A DNA stretch of 64,000 nt from Oncomelania hupensis (GCA_036898135.1 CM072516.1:22003948-22067947); one strand, 5' to 3'. Positions 11,302 to 23,227 are shown, numbered from the stretch's first letter. The notes: generated from the sequence alone by a model not told the origin. Numbers and translations are program-made.

Positions 11302-12300
11302 ATAAAAAGCAAACGAGTCGTATAAAATCTTCCACATTTTCGCTTTTATAACATAAAAGGCTTCATAATGGTAAGCGTTACGGTATTAAAACAAACAACA
11401 GCACTGTAGTGTATAGCAGGGTATCAATGGATGTTTATTTGGTTTTGACAATGAGGTTACTAGGGAAATTGCATTTTGTTGTTGTTGTTGTCACCTTGAC
11501 AAGATGATATAATGGGCAATCGTTGCTCAAACCGACCGCTTAAGATTTGAATTGTAGGCCTCTCTTGTTATGAAAATAAACAGTGCCTACTATACCCACT
11601 TTCGCAGTGGTGCTATTTGTGGACTCGACCTTGATGCTATTAATAGGCACGTAACAAAAGAACATGTTATAATTTATATCAAGATTGTACTTTGGGAAGA
11701 GGTTACCGTACTTTAAGGACTACAAGGCGAAACTTTTTTCTCGACTTCGATTCACGCATATGTCCAAACGAAGTCAAGATTCAGACTATAATTAAGTGGT
11801 GCCAGTATAATCAACAAGTATGATTGTGGGCGCCTACGAAAAGACAAGACAAGTTACTATGTTAGCCTTGTAAAGTGTGCGTAATTTTCTTTGTGCGTTT
11901 TATAATATGCGCCTTATGTATGGATGAAATCGAAAGTTGCTTTTAGTTCGGACGAGGTTAGAGGAGGGGGGGGAGGGGAGAGGATGTTGCTTATAGATAT
12001 ATATCGCCTTGTCCGTAAAATTCTTTTTTTAAGGGGCGCGGAGAGGGAGGGAGTGGGGAGGGCGGGGGGATGGGGGGGCTTCCTTTTTTCTCGGTGGAGC
12101 AATACTCATTATGAATTTGCAAAGAATCTGGGACGCTGAAATGTGTTATCTTGGGTCCATTTAAATATAATCACTATGGCCTTGAGAATATAGGTCTCTG
12201 ATACTCTGGTTGACTTGAAACTTCCACGCAGCTGCACTACAGGTGATTTAGAAAGGGCGCCGCAGCATTTGAAAGTGGACCGCAGGCGCAGACGGCCGGA
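11302..12300. other. Intergenic; no gene seen
   Basis: Includes a block near 11818 (GATTGTGGGCGCCTACG) matching the 3' end of the SINE at 44.8 kb, and a G-rich run at 11960-12075. Otherwise featureless to my reading. Confidence 0.45.
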
Positions 12301-12583
12301 AACCAATAGAAAAGTTGCCGTCTGCTTCTCAGTCTCATTCAGTCAAAGCCCCAAATGCAGGTGAACGCAGAGCGAAATGAATGGAGGAACGGCACTAGTC
12401 CGACTGAAACTTTGAATGTTTTTTTGGTTGCTAAAAAGAAGAGGGTGAAAAGCGACCAGGTCGGGAGGAAACCACAGCATTTTCTTTACTTGCTCTGTCA
12501 GACGATAAACATTGGACGGAGTCCGGGATTGTGTTTATGTTAGAGCTAAAGTTGAGTGATGGAATACTGCAGTTACCTGGATT
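12300..12583 (+). promoter_or_regulatory. Possible promoter/5' UTR of the LURAP1-like gene
   Basis: An ACCAATAG (CCAAT-like) motif at ~12300 is followed by CTCAGTCTCATTCAGTC and moderately GC-richer sequence, leading to a frame that ends at a GTGAGT donor at 12696. No TATA box is seen. Inference only. Confidence 0.25.
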
Positions 12584-12695
12584 GTGAATAATTATTTTAC
12601 AATTTGTGTTGGACGCTGGATTATATTTCAACCTTCCGTGTTCAAATTTGGGAAGGGTGTGCAGTTTTGCCTGTGTGAAGTTCGAAGCGTGGATG
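12584..12695 (+). CDS. Candidate first coding exon of the LURAP1-like gene
   Basis: The frame opens with MNNYFTICVGRW at 12584 and runs 37 codons plus one base to a canonical donor, GATG|GTGAGT, at 12695/12696. The leftover single base is exactly what the acceptor at 25650/25651 needs (that exon starts with two bases of a split codon). The junction would give an Asp codon and keep the frame open into ...SQLFSDH. Phase match occurs by chance one time in three, and no homology is recognisable in this peptide. The true start may instead lie in the next exon (MDAAM at ~26145) or in an unseen exon. Confidence 0.3.
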
Positions 12696-14261
12696 GTGAG
12701 TTTTTAACTATAGTAATGCACTATTTGGGGGCTGTGTGTGTGCGCGCACGCGCGTGTGAAAGAATATATTTTTGGGTGTCTGTTTTGTCGGCTTGTTATT
12801 GACTATCTTCGAATGACTGGCCTCTCGCTCTCTCAAAAAGTTTGGCGAAACAGTCATCTTTGAGTTTGAGATGAACGCAAAGTATTCCTCAGAAAACAAA
12901 CATCTGTACCATACTGTTGAGCAGTAACGTTGTATCAGTAGGCTTTTTTTTTGACTGGCATTTCCATTAGTCTGAAAATAGTGCTTTATGCCAACATGTA
13001 AGGATAAAATAACTTTGTAAGTATTAGAATAACGATTCGTGTCTTGTCAGATTGTTATTTGGGTTATTTTTGGTTGCGTGCGTGTGGGTGGGTTGGATGT
13101 TTTTCTATGGACTTTAAATGTAAACGATACTATCATTGTGACTAGATACAAAGCGCTAGCTAAATATATTGTTGTGTATAAAGAAAAGCTCTATTGAAAG
13201 ACAGCTGTAAGTTTTCCGCGCTCAAGCCGTTACAATAATTTAATAATTTGCTTTGTTTGCATCAAGTTTAGTTTAGTTTAGTTTAGTTTAGTTTGGAGGG
13301 ACTTGTATAAGCCTCGCGGCTTTTTGAATGTCCCTTTTATTTTGGGCATTTTTACTTGTCCGGTTCCATTTGCGGTTGTTATGGAAATACTAAAGATAGT
13401 ATGCTAATTAGTCATCATACTCAAATTTTGATTTCTGTATGGAAATTACCTTTTCCAGAAGATTTTTAAAAGTGCAACCTTTTCTAACTACCTATAAATT
13501 ATAAAGTATTGGCCTACTATTCAAACAAACTTGTCTAAGTCCCCTATAGGCTTATGCGTCCGGGGACGTTAATCTATAAAACTAAAAACTACTATTCATA
13601 CACGTTTAACTGTGCTGCTTATGATTAGTCCGCTTGGCTCGCCGTAGTGAGTCATTTGAACCGTTCGACAGTGGTTTGTGTTTAACTTCTGGCACGTCAC
13701 GTTTGTATGAACAGTATGATGACTGTGTCAATGTAGCAAACGAATTGTAAAGCTTGTTGACAACACAACTACAGAACAGGTTAGTCGACAGGGAGTCAGG
13801 TTGTTATGATTGAAGAATGTGTATCGCATAGTTTATCGCGTAATGTAAAAAGAAGCAACTGTTGTTTTGTCAAATTAACGGGAAACCAATTGTAGGTCTG
13901 CAGAAACTGAATTGGACTTGAATTCAAAATGGGTACAACGATTTATTTCAATGCAACTGTAAGCTTAGTAATTGTGGCCTTCACGTCTACTTTACCCATT
14001 CTGGCCATCTGCAGAAAGAATGGTTGGATTTCCTTAAAATAATCTTGTGATGTTGTAGTTTTATATTTTGACACCTCTCTCTAATCTTCACCTAGCTGTT
14101 TTGTGCACTACTAATTGAAAACTCTAGATATAATGTATGCTTACGAAACTTTGACTGTCACCCCTACTTCCCACCTTCCCCCCCCTCTCTCACCCAGCCT
14201 CCCGCCTCCCAATGCCCAGCTAACTTTAAAGCCGGTGTCTAGGTTTATTGCCAAGTAACGG
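12696..14261. other. Probable intron; no gene seen
   Basis: Contains (TTTAG)n at 13264-13295 and an orphan SINE-A-like tail at 13540-13580 (GTCCCCTATAGGCTTATGCG). No other structure is evident. Confidence 0.45.
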
Positions 14262-14442
14262 TAGATTATAGTCACACGACACCGAAGCGTATAGGCGACT
14301 ACTGGTCACATTATTCTGACACCAGCGAAACAGTTGATGGTAAAGGGGAAAATAATATGGTCACACATTGGCCAATCCGGGATTCGAACCAGGTACCTTC
14401 CGGTTACTAGTAAGACGCTCTACCAACTGAGCTACCCGGCCC
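14262..14442 (-). mobile_element. tRNA-derived SINE, family A
   Basis: On the minus strand: GGGGCCGGGTAGCTCAGTTG head, B-box GGATTCGAACC region in inverse orientation, body CACCAGCGAAACAGTTG and tail GTGTCGTGTGACTATAATCT. Its closest relative is the copy at 53466-53646, with which it shares body variants (GATGGTAAAGG/GATGGTAAGG). Confidence 0.9.
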
Positions 14443-14689
14443 CTATTATTGCCAAGTTCTTTCATCACTCCTTTTCAGCGTAGGACTACGAAGTTCTGCA
14501 AATCAGTCAGTTACATAGTGCGTAGCCTAGCGTGACTTTTTCTTATCAGTTTAGTCCGTCAACCGCGGTACGCGGTACCCCAACCTAGTCTGATTTCTCA
14601 GATTACCGACACCGACCCTTGACAGAACGTTATAATTAGACGTCGAGAGCAGACCTAGTACTCAACCAATTTATCTGATTTCAGAGAGA

Positions 14690-14789
14690 GCGAGAGAGGA
14701 GTGACGGACACACACATATAACACAGACAGGGTGAGGAGGAGAGAGGGAAGGAATGAAGAGAGGGGAGCGGCAGACACTCACATATAAC

Positions 14790-14853
<64 letters not shown>

Positions 14854-15180
14854 TGTGTGTGTTCCCCTATATATGCACCAGTGTCCGGGGACTCTAATTT
14901 AAAGGAGAGTGTGTGTGTGTGCGTACGTGTGTGAGAGAGTGTGTGTTTGTTTGTGTGTGTGAGCGACAGAAAGAGAGAGAGAGAGGGGGAGGAGTGATAT
15001 ACACGCACACGTAACATGGGGAGAGAGAGGGAGTGTGAGTTACAAACGCACACATACTCATAACACACACACTAACACTGGGAAAAACAGAGAAAGCGGG
15101 GGTGGGGGTGGGAGAGGGAGGGAGAAGGGGGATGGAAGGAGATACAAGAGAGGAAGGCGGTGGTGGGTGATAAAGTGAGA
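14690..15180. repeat. (AG)n/(TG)n-rich tract
   Basis: Pure (AG)n at about 14793-14851, then GT-rich sequence and more GA-rich runs. A SINE-A-like tail fragment (GTTCCCCTATATATGCACCA) interrupts it at 14863. The Ser/Leu/His/Thr-rich frames here are artefacts. Confidence 0.9.
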
Positions 15181-15714
15181 CACCGTACCCTGTGAGATTG
15201 AGATAGCACGTTCTCACTTTCAGTACTGACAGCATCAATCCACACGGATCTTATTAAAAGCTGTTGAAAGCTGTTACTGCCTGTTGTTTTCTTATCATTA
15301 TATTTTATATGACAGCATTATTATTGACTTTTTTTTTCACTGCGGGCTTCAGTGTTTTAACAGAGGACAAAAAAGTGTTGTTGTTTTTCTTCTGCCTCGA
15401 TAAATTCATATTTATATGGAAACAAAATTAATATTATTGTAAACGGCAAGTAGATTAAGTGATGTTAGGCCTAAACTGGTGTACAAAGTAACGTTTGTGC
15501 AGTGGATTATTTATTGTGATTTAGGCATAAATAATTGTACTTTACAATTGTACTGTACGAGAAAAGTGTCGTAGAACTATCTATACATGTTATATGTGTT
15601 AGCCTGACGGTGCCTTTTCGTCTATCTTTTTTCCCCACCTTCCGTCTTTCTTCTTCTCATGCACCATTTGTCTCTCTGTCTCGCACTTCTCACCCCTTGC
15701 CCGTTTCACCATCT

Positions 15715-15870
15715 GTCTGTCTGTTTCTCTCTCCCTCTCCCTCACTCTCTCTTCCTCTCTCTCTCCATCCTCTCTCTCTCTCCCTCCTCTCTCTCTCTCC
15801 CTCTCTCTCTCTCTCTCCCTCTCTCTCTCTCTCTGTTTTCCCTATCTCTCTCTCCCTCCCACCCAGCCTT
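15715..15870. repeat. (CT)n-rich tract
   Basis: Imperfect CTCTCT/CCCTCTCT run. Ser/Leu/Pro-rich translations of it are not genes. Two further CT runs lie at 16099-16153 and 16318-16352. Confidence 0.95.
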
Positions 15871-16098
15871 CCCTCTGCATAGAACGCTCAGATGAAATTA
15901 AGGAAGGTTCGTGCCTATGAATCATCTCACACGGCTCAAAGTGGTAGCTCAAAAACATTCCAACTATGAACGATCCTTTGTAAATTTTCCTTTTTTTCCT
16001 CGTTACGCCCCATTTTCTAATGCGCTGTGTAACGTTCAATATTTTTTTTTTTGCACCTGCAGGCCTCTCCCCCTTTCCCCTCTCCACCACCTTCATCT

Positions 16099-16105
16099 CT
16101 CTCTC

Positions 16106-16155
<50 letters not shown>

Positions 16156-16313
16156 AGTCTGTCTGTCTGACTGACTGACTCTCATTTACACTACGTGTTT
16201 ACACGCATTTGCACACGAACAAAATTCGTACATGTCTTTCTTCTTTTCTTGCCTACCGCGAAAGAATCTTTCTAAGACCCATTCCCCACCAAACCATCTT
16301 CTCTCCCAAGCCA

Positions 16314-16352
<39 letters not shown>
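16099..16352. repeat. Two further (CT)n tracts
   Basis: CT repeats occupy 16099-16153 and 16318-16352, with ordinary sequence between. Confidence 0.9.
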
Positions 16353-16360
<8 letters not shown>

Positions 16361-17035
16361 CTGAATTTATTTTTTGTTTCCTTCAGTGTTACTATCTATT
16401 TTTGACACTTTATTGTCTATTTTTATCAGGAAATGTTGGGCCGCCTCCCCTGGGGAAGGCGTAGTCGCAGCCTGTAGCGCTCCCAAACCCAACCTACCTA
16501 ATATATAGACATAGTATTAGAATGATGTGATAGTTAATTATACTTTTCCCCAGTGTGATCATCATACAATATATGTATGAGCAATATGAGTTAGGAGTTA
16601 CGTTTTTCGCCTGTTTCCTGTACAGTAACACTTAAACACATCGTGGGTATAGTATCCTACCCCATAGACCTAGAACCTAAAAGATGTAGAAGAGTTAATG
16701 GGCTCAGATAAGTCGTGCGTATTTTTAAAAACGACACGAGCGCACGATGTTTTAAATTAACTAAACAGTAGAGGGATAGGTAATGGGAAAGCAACGGACA
16801 TAAAAAGTCTGTTTTAGCTCCTTCATCATTTCCTAGTCTAATCTCGGCTGTGCTTCTCCTGTAACCCAATCTCGTTTGAAGGCACCGTGCGGTCTACACA
16901 TAGTGTTAGTTGCAGATCACTGGTCAATATGAGTGAGCCGCAATAATGAAGTAAATGAATTGTTTTTATATTGCGTTTTTCAAGCTCAAAGACTTGATCA
17001 ACGCATCGACCAAAACTACAGGATCTAACTGAACT

Positions 17036-17240
17036 CGAGACGCCCAAGACGCCAACTTGCTGTGTGGCTGCCCAGGATTGTGCTCAGTTGTCTGGAGCGT
17101 TATTACTATGCGCCTAAAGGCTGCAAGTTGGCGCTTCGGGCGGCTTGAGTTAGATCCTGTATCGGTCAGCGCCTTGAGCAGCTCTTGAGCTGGAAAAGCG
17201 CTATATAAGAACGATTAAATAAATAAATAAATAATATTGC
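17036..17240 (+). mobile_element. SINE-B copy with (AAAT)n tail
   Basis: Contains CCCAGGATTGTGCTCAGTTG, GGCGGCTTGAGTTAGATCCT, GCGCCTTGAGCAGCTCTTGA and the tail AAAAGCGCTATATAAGAACG followed by ATTAAATAAATAAATAAATA. The stretch at 17036-17065 (GACGCCCAAGACGCCAACTT) is an inverted piece of the internal GCAAGTTGGCG block, so this copy carries a small internal inversion or hairpin. Confidence 0.8.
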
Positions 17241-17749
17241 AGAGCGGTGTGTAGTTTAGAATTTGGAATAGGTGTGGGTTTTTTAAACGGCAATGTAAAT
17301 ACTATTGAGCTTGCGTGATGCAAACGGTGCAAACTTCGCTTCAACATCAGTTTGCAATTCTTTGGTTTGTACATAACTTTATTACCATTTTTGTATCTAC
17401 AAGTCACGTTCTCTTCTGGCACCAAGTGACAGTCTTTCTTTTATCTATTGTGAAAATACTGTGAAGAGGTGTTTTAAACATAATAGAACAAGAGGTTTTG
17501 TGCATTTGTTAAATGTGCTTCTGTGTACTCTGAAACACACGACCATTATTCTTCTGACGCTAATTTGTTTAGTTCCGCGGCAACCGTAGGCCTAAATGAC
17601 ACCTTGGTTTAAACATATTTGTTCAAGGTCATTTTATAATTATTTATTGCAGCTTATAAATAAGCACGTGTGTGTTATTATTGCTTTATAATTTTCAGTA
17701 CAGTGTGTAACTTAAGAGTTTTGTTTTATAGTTGTACAACTACTTCTTC

Positions 17750-18075
17750 TGATGAGAGTATAAACCAAGGTCTCGTCTGCTCGCACGCTTTCCATCGCAT
17801 GGACTTTAATTTAAAGAGCCTGACGCTCGTGTCCTAGGCGGGCGAGTGCTGGCTTCACAAACACACTCAGCTCACACTAGGTCCCTTCTCCCCATACTCG
17901 GTCGCCCAGGATTGTGCTCAGTCGTCTGGGCGTCACACAATGCGCCCAAAGGTTGCAAGTGGTGGACTCGGGCGGCTTGAGTTAGATCCTGTATCGGCCA
18001 GCGCCTTGAGCAGCTCTTGAGCTGGAAAAGCGCTATATAAGAACGATTAAAGAAAGAAAGAAAGAAAACTTGTAA
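17750..18075 (+). mobile_element. SINE-B copy (long body)
   Basis: Begins in the middle block (GATGAGAGTATAAACCAAGG) that follows the tRNA head in the 44.55 kb copy. It continues through CCTGACGCTCGTGTCCTAGG, GGTCGCCCAGGATTGTGCTC and GAGTTAGATCCTGTATCGGC to AAAAGCGCTATATAAGAACG with (AAAG)n. It links the tRNA-headed 5' half at 44.55 kb with the CGCTATATAAG tail. Confidence 0.85.
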
Positions 18076-18477
18076 TTGTATGTAACGTTTATTTTGGCCT
18101 ATGTGTAGGCGTCAGTTACTTGAGTGACACTTGTCTACTGAAACGATACATGGTTCAATAAAAGTGCATTCGGATGCTTTTTTTTTTCAGATGCTGTTGT
18201 TGCTTGTACTTAATGTCAGTCTATGAGTCATACAGAGAATCTGATCTGTATACGACTGCCTGACGTATACGTATGCTTGAGTATGCATATGTATAAAAGT
18301 AGGCAGAGCGCTTTCTTTAAAGGTGTAATTGTAATCAGCTGCTGTTGTTGCATGCATTAATTTCAGTGTTTACATTATTTGGCATTTGGCTGTTGGCAAG
18401 CCGTTGTCTTTGTAGATTAAATCGTGTTAGTAGGTACACACTTGTATAGGGGCAATGAAGTGTGCATTTAGAATCAT

Positions 18478-18800
18478 TTGTCGTTTAAAGGCTAGCTGTA
18501 CATTAATTTCGGCGTGGTGCATTATTTGTCATTTATACTATAGCTGTACATTAATTTCGGCGTGGTGCATTATTTCTCGTTTAAAGCTGTAGGCTTACAT
18601 TAATTTCGGCGTGGTGCATTTTTTGTCGTGTAAAGCTGTACATTAATTTCAGCGTGGTGCATTATTTGTCGTTTAAAGCTGTACATTAATTTTAGCGTGG
18701 TGCACTATTTCTCGTGTAAAGCTGTACATAAATTTCGGTGTGGTGCATTATTTGTGGTTTATAGCTGTAATTTAATTTCGGCGTGGGGCATTATTTGCGA
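18478..18800 (+). repeat. ~46 bp minisatellite, about 7 units
   Basis: Repeating unit approximates AGCTGTACATTAATTTCGGC, GTGGTGCATTATTTGTCGTT, TAA. Spacing between successive GCGTGGTGCA blocks is about 40-60 bp. Units diverge by substitutions and small indels. Confidence 0.88.
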
Positions 18801-18870
18801 AGTTGGTAGAGCGTTTTGTGTAATATGTACTTGCATGTGTATTGAGGATGTAAATATATACAAGTACACA

Positions 18871-18957
18871 ATTTCCTATCCTATCCTATCATCCCGTAAC
18901 TTGAAAGTCGTTGGGGCACCACAGATGATCGTTTAACCAGCGTACTCCATCTTTCTG
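18871..18957 (-). mobile_element. Severely 5'-truncated RTE LINE copy (3' end only)
   Basis: CCTATCCTATCCTATC (the inverse of the GGATA tail) is followed by GGGGCACCACAGATGATCGT and CCAGCGTACTCCATCTTTCT. These match the last ~65 bp of the LINE coding region at 3500-3560, 36520-36580 and 62110-62170. Confidence 0.85.
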
Positions 18958-19185
18958 TTGTGTTGGTGCATAACAAGTGAATTGGATAGACCTATTCTAC
19001 TAGGAGTAGGAATAATGTGGAAATATGGCAAGATTTTGTCTTTATTAGTTCTAAGCGTGTTAGGTGTACGCAATGTGTTGAGTTCACTGACATTCTCGTC
19101 TCTCTTTTATTCTTAGCATTTACACGCGATTTATTAAATCGTGCATAAATCAGAAGGAAACAATGAGGCGGAAACGTGGGCAATT

Positions 19186-20341
19186 TATGGGGCGCCATGT
19201 GTCCATTTATTCTATGTGACCATTCTATACATAGAATAAATTCTATGCACATAGAAAGCATTCTATACACACAAAAAGCATTCATTAGTTGAAATTCCAT
19301 TTATAAAAAAGAAACCAATATTGTAAGTCATAGAATAAAATTCTTTGTATAGAATAACATTCTATAATATAGTGTAAAATTCTATGTCCATAATACAATT
19401 CTATGTATAGAATAACATTTTATAATAGAGAATAATATTCTATGTATGTAATACAATTCTATATTATAGAATGCACTTGTATGCATAGAATTATATTCTA
19501 TAACATAGAATGAATTCTATTACAAAGAATGAATTCTATAACATAGAATGAATTCTTTAAAATAAAATAAATTGCATGACATAGAATTATTTCTATACGC
19601 ATAGAATTCATTCTATAACATAGAATGAATTCTTTAACATAAAATAAATTATATGACATAAAATGAATTCTATGTGCATAGAATAAATTGTATAACATAG
19701 AATGAATTCTATAATAAAGAATGAATTCTATATGCATAGAATGAATTTTATAGCATAGAATGAATTCTATGACATAGAATTCATTCTATGACATAGAATG
19801 AATTCTATAGGCATAGAATGAATAGTATAACATAGAATGAATAAGATGACATAGAATGAATTCTATGACATAGAATGAATTCTATGACATAGAATGAATT
19901 CTATAACATAGAATGAATTCTATAGCATAGAATGAATTCTATGACATAGAATTTATTCTATAGCATAGAATGAATTCTATGTTATAGAATGAATTCTATG
20001 TCATAGAATTCATTCTATGCTATATAATTCATTCTATGTTATAGAATTCATTCTATGCTATAGAATAAATTCTATCTCATATTATTCATTCTATGTCATA
20101 GAATTCATTCTATATTATAGAATTCATTCTATGTCATAGAAATCATTCTATGTCATAGAAATCATTCTATGTCATCTTATTCATTCTATGTTATACTATT
20201 CATTCTATGCTATAGAATTCATTCTATGTCATATAATTCATTCTATGTCATAGAATTCATTCTATGTTATAGAATGAAGTCAATATAAAAACTTTTTTTT
20301 TAATAGTAAAAACTGGGGCACTGTCAAGGTATAGAGAACAT
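19186..20341 (+). repeat. Left inverted arm of the fold-back element
   Basis: Outer 120 bp is a unique sequence (TTAGTTGAAATTCCATTTAT) shared with the right arm. The rest is a dense array of ATTCTATG/CATAGAAT units with orientation switches. The inner end is AACTGGGGCACTGTCAAGGT followed by ATAGAGAACAT. Confidence 0.9.
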
Positions 20342-21084
20342 TTTGGGATATTGTGATGTTTTGAACATAGCACACTCGTACAATAATGATTACAGAGCGA
20401 TTTGTCACTGACATTCAGTTTAGAGTTGACGACATGCAGTGCTTCATCATTTGCGCTCGAAGTGGAAATCGATGAAAGGAAATGTTCTTTTCTTTGCAGA
20501 AAGGTTTTACGTCGGAGTTAGAGCATTCAAACGCAGCACAGTACTTCACCATTTTCAAACTCGATCACGCTGTGTTATTCCCGCAGCACGTGGCCGCCAC
20601 GCCTTTGTGCATAGCGCCCTGGGGGGCCGCTTGGGGTGAAATAGATTTTTTGCAATATTCAGCTTTATGAACCTTTCATTTATTATGTCTCAGAGTTGTA
20701 TAGCAATATTCGACCTTTAAATATATTAATTATTGCTTTTTATGAGTGTACAGTACGGTTATTTCTTCGGTATTGAGCGAAAAGAACTGAGTATTTAATT
20801 AGATTTTGTCACTATAAACCCTTACAGAACCTCAGCACATTGTAACGAAAAAAGCAAGCACGCAGGGGCGGAGGGGGGGGAGGGTGTGACGTCAATTATT
20901 TTTATTGCTAAGCGATCTACTCACACTAATTATACCGTCGAAGTCCGCATCAAGAAACCTAAATGCTTGTTCACGAAATTATGATGTCTGATAAAGCCGC
21001 AGAGCGCTTGGTACATCAGCCATTTCTTCAGTTCTCCCGCGCGTGCAAGGCTCCACGTGTCCCTTTATACGTCACAGCCTCGCT

Positions 21085-21345
21085 TCACATAGAATGACCT
21101 AGGTGCGCATAGAATGACCATTCTATGTTATAGAATGAACATTCTATGTTATAGCATGGATTCTATGTTATAGAATGAACATTCTAAGTTATACAATGGA
21201 TTCTATGTTATAGAATGACCATTCTATGTTATAGAATGAACATTCTATGTTATAGAATGGATCCTATGTTATAGAATGAACATTCTATGTTATAGAATGA
21301 ACATTCTATAACATAGAATGCATTCTATGTTCACCAAATGTTAAA
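21085..21345. repeat. Internal ATTCTATG array in the core of the element
   Basis: About 250 bp of ATAGAATGAACATTCTATGTT-like units with a different spacer (GAAC/GACC) from the arms, so it is not a simple slice of an arm. It is preceded by unique sequence at 20342-21084 in which I recognise no gene. Confidence 0.85.
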
Positions 21346-21544
21346 AAACAATTCTATGAAAATAGAATGTATTCAGTGTTGCGAATAAAATCCATTTTAT
21401 GTTAAAAAAATGAATTTTATGTCATACAATTCTTGCTGTGTTATACAATTAATTCTATATACATATAATTCATTTCATTCACATAAAATTAAAAAACACA
21501 ACTAATAAATTGTAACAAAATTTAGAATTTAAAAAAAGATATTG

Positions 21545-22054
21545 TATGACACATCACCACATCGCATCATCACCACATCGATCACATCATCACATCACAT
21601 CACTGCATCACATTGCTTCATCACCATCATCGTGAAAACGCACCACCACATAAAATCACATCATATCAACAAATCATCACATCACATCAGCCGACATCAC
21701 AGCAGCAGCACATCTTCACATTGCAGCAGACAGCACATATCATGGCATCAGTGAATCACATCACATAATCTAATCACCCCACCCCTCCCACCCATCACAT
21801 TTGTGGTGCAGTGTGGTGTGATTTAGAGTGATGTAGTGTGGTGATGTGATGTGGTAATGTGTATGTATGTATCTGCAATACAGTTCTATTATGCCTTAAA
21901 AGCAGTGAATCAGACCACATCATCACATAACCTAATCACTCCACCACACCTACCCATCACATTTGTGGTGCAGTGTGATGTAGAGTGATGTGGTGTGGTG
22001 ATGGGATGTGGCAATGTGTATATCTCTCTGCAATACAGTCCCATGCCATAAAAT
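21545..22054. repeat. CATCAC-rich tract and ~160 bp tandem duplication
   Basis: A (CATCA)-rich stretch at 21545-21740 is followed by two tandem units, about 21742-21900 and 21902-22054. They share CCCATCACATTTGTGGTGCA, GTGTGGTGATG and CTGCAATACAG. His/Ser-rich frames here are artefacts. Confidence 0.75.
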
Positions 22055-23227
22055 ATGTTCTCTATACCTTGACAGTGCCCCAGTTTTTACTATTTTTAAA
22101 AAAAAGTGTATATATTGATTTCATTCTATAACATAGAATGAAGTCTATGACATAGAATGAATTCTATGACATAGAATGAATTCTATGACATAGAATGAAT
22201 TCTATAACATAGAATGAATAAGATGACATAGAATGAATTCTATGACATAGAATGAATTCTATGACATAGAATGAATTCTATGACATAGCATGAATTCTAT
22301 AACATATAATGAATTCTATAACAAAGAATGAATTCTATGACATAGAATTTATTCTATAGCATAGAATGAATTCTATAGCATAGAATGAATTCTATGACAT
22401 AGAATTCATTCTGTAACATAGAATTCATTCTATGCTATAGAATAAATTCTATGTCATAGAATTCATACTATGCTATAGAATTCATTCTATGTTATAGAAT
22501 TCATTCTATGCTATAGAATAAATTCTATGTCATAGAATTCATTCTATGCTATAGAATTCATTCTATGTTATAGAATTCATTGTCATAGAATTCATTCTAT
22601 GTCGTCTTATTCATTCTATGTTATACTATTCATTCTATGCCTATAGAATTCATTCTATGTCATAGAATGAATTCTATGTCATAGAATTCATTCTATGCTA
22701 TAAAATTCATTCTATGCATATAGAATTCATTCTTTATTATAGAATTCATTCTATGTTATACAATTTATTCTATGCACATAGAATTCATTTTATGTCATAT
22801 AATTTATTTTATGTTAAAGAATTCATTCTATGTTATAGAATGAATTGTATGCACATAGAATAAATTCTATGTTATAGAATTCATTCTTTGTAATAGAATT
22901 CATTCTATGTTATAGAATACAATTCTATGCATACAAGTGCATTCTATAATATAGAATTGTATTACATACATAGAATCTTATTCTTTATTATAAAATGTTA
23001 TTCTATACATAGAATTGTATTATGGACATAGAATTTTACACTATATTATAGAATGTTATTCTATACAAAGAATTTTATTCTATGACTTACAATATTGGTT
23101 TCTTTTTTATAAATGGAATTTCAACTAATGAATGCTTTTTGTGTGCATAGAATGCTTTCTATGTGCATATAATTTATTCTATGTATAGAATAGTCACATA
23201 GAATAAATGGACACATGGCGCCCCATA
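22055..23227 (-). repeat. Right inverted arm of the fold-back element
   Basis: Reverse complement of the left arm. Over the outer ~300 bp I count only a handful of differences (for example GTGACCATTC versus GTGACTATTC). Divergence is greater toward the inner, purely repetitive part, where unit order differs. Confidence 0.9.

Larger units (their letters stand above)
19186..23227. mobile_element. 4,042 bp palindromic (fold-back) element with ATTCTATG arms
   Basis: The element starts TATGGGGCGCCATGTGTCC and ends with its exact reverse complement. It is flanked by a direct 5 bp repeat CAATT (19181-19185 and 23228-23232). The arms are 19186-20341 (1,156 bp) and 22055-23227 (~1,173 bp). Where compared base by base, in the outer ~300 bp, they are nearly identical. 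They are largely built of palindromic units such as CATAGAATGAATTCTATGAC. The core, 20342-22054, holds a second ATTCTATG array and CATCAC-rich duplications. No transposase frame is recognisable. Direct flanking repeats plus matched inverted ends show a transposed, non-autonomous DNA element; the superfamily is unknown. Confidence 0.88.

Noticed and set aside
14655..16174. Ser/Leu-rich frames over AG and CT tracts
   Set aside because: Dinucleotide repeats keep frames open; no domain or start context.
20439..20670. Two overlapping ~65-codon frames in the fold-back core as a transposase
   Set aside because: Too short and without any catalytic or DNA-binding motif I can recognise.
19186..23227. 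ATTCTATG array as a CR1 LINE tail
   Set aside because: Vertebrate CR1 elements do end in a similar octamer, but here there is no CR1 coding sequence. The array is in matched inverted arms with TIRs and a flanking duplication.
19186..23227. CRISPR array
   Set aside because: Units are palindromic, variable in spacing and lack unique spacers. The genome is eukaryotic and no cas-like gene is present.
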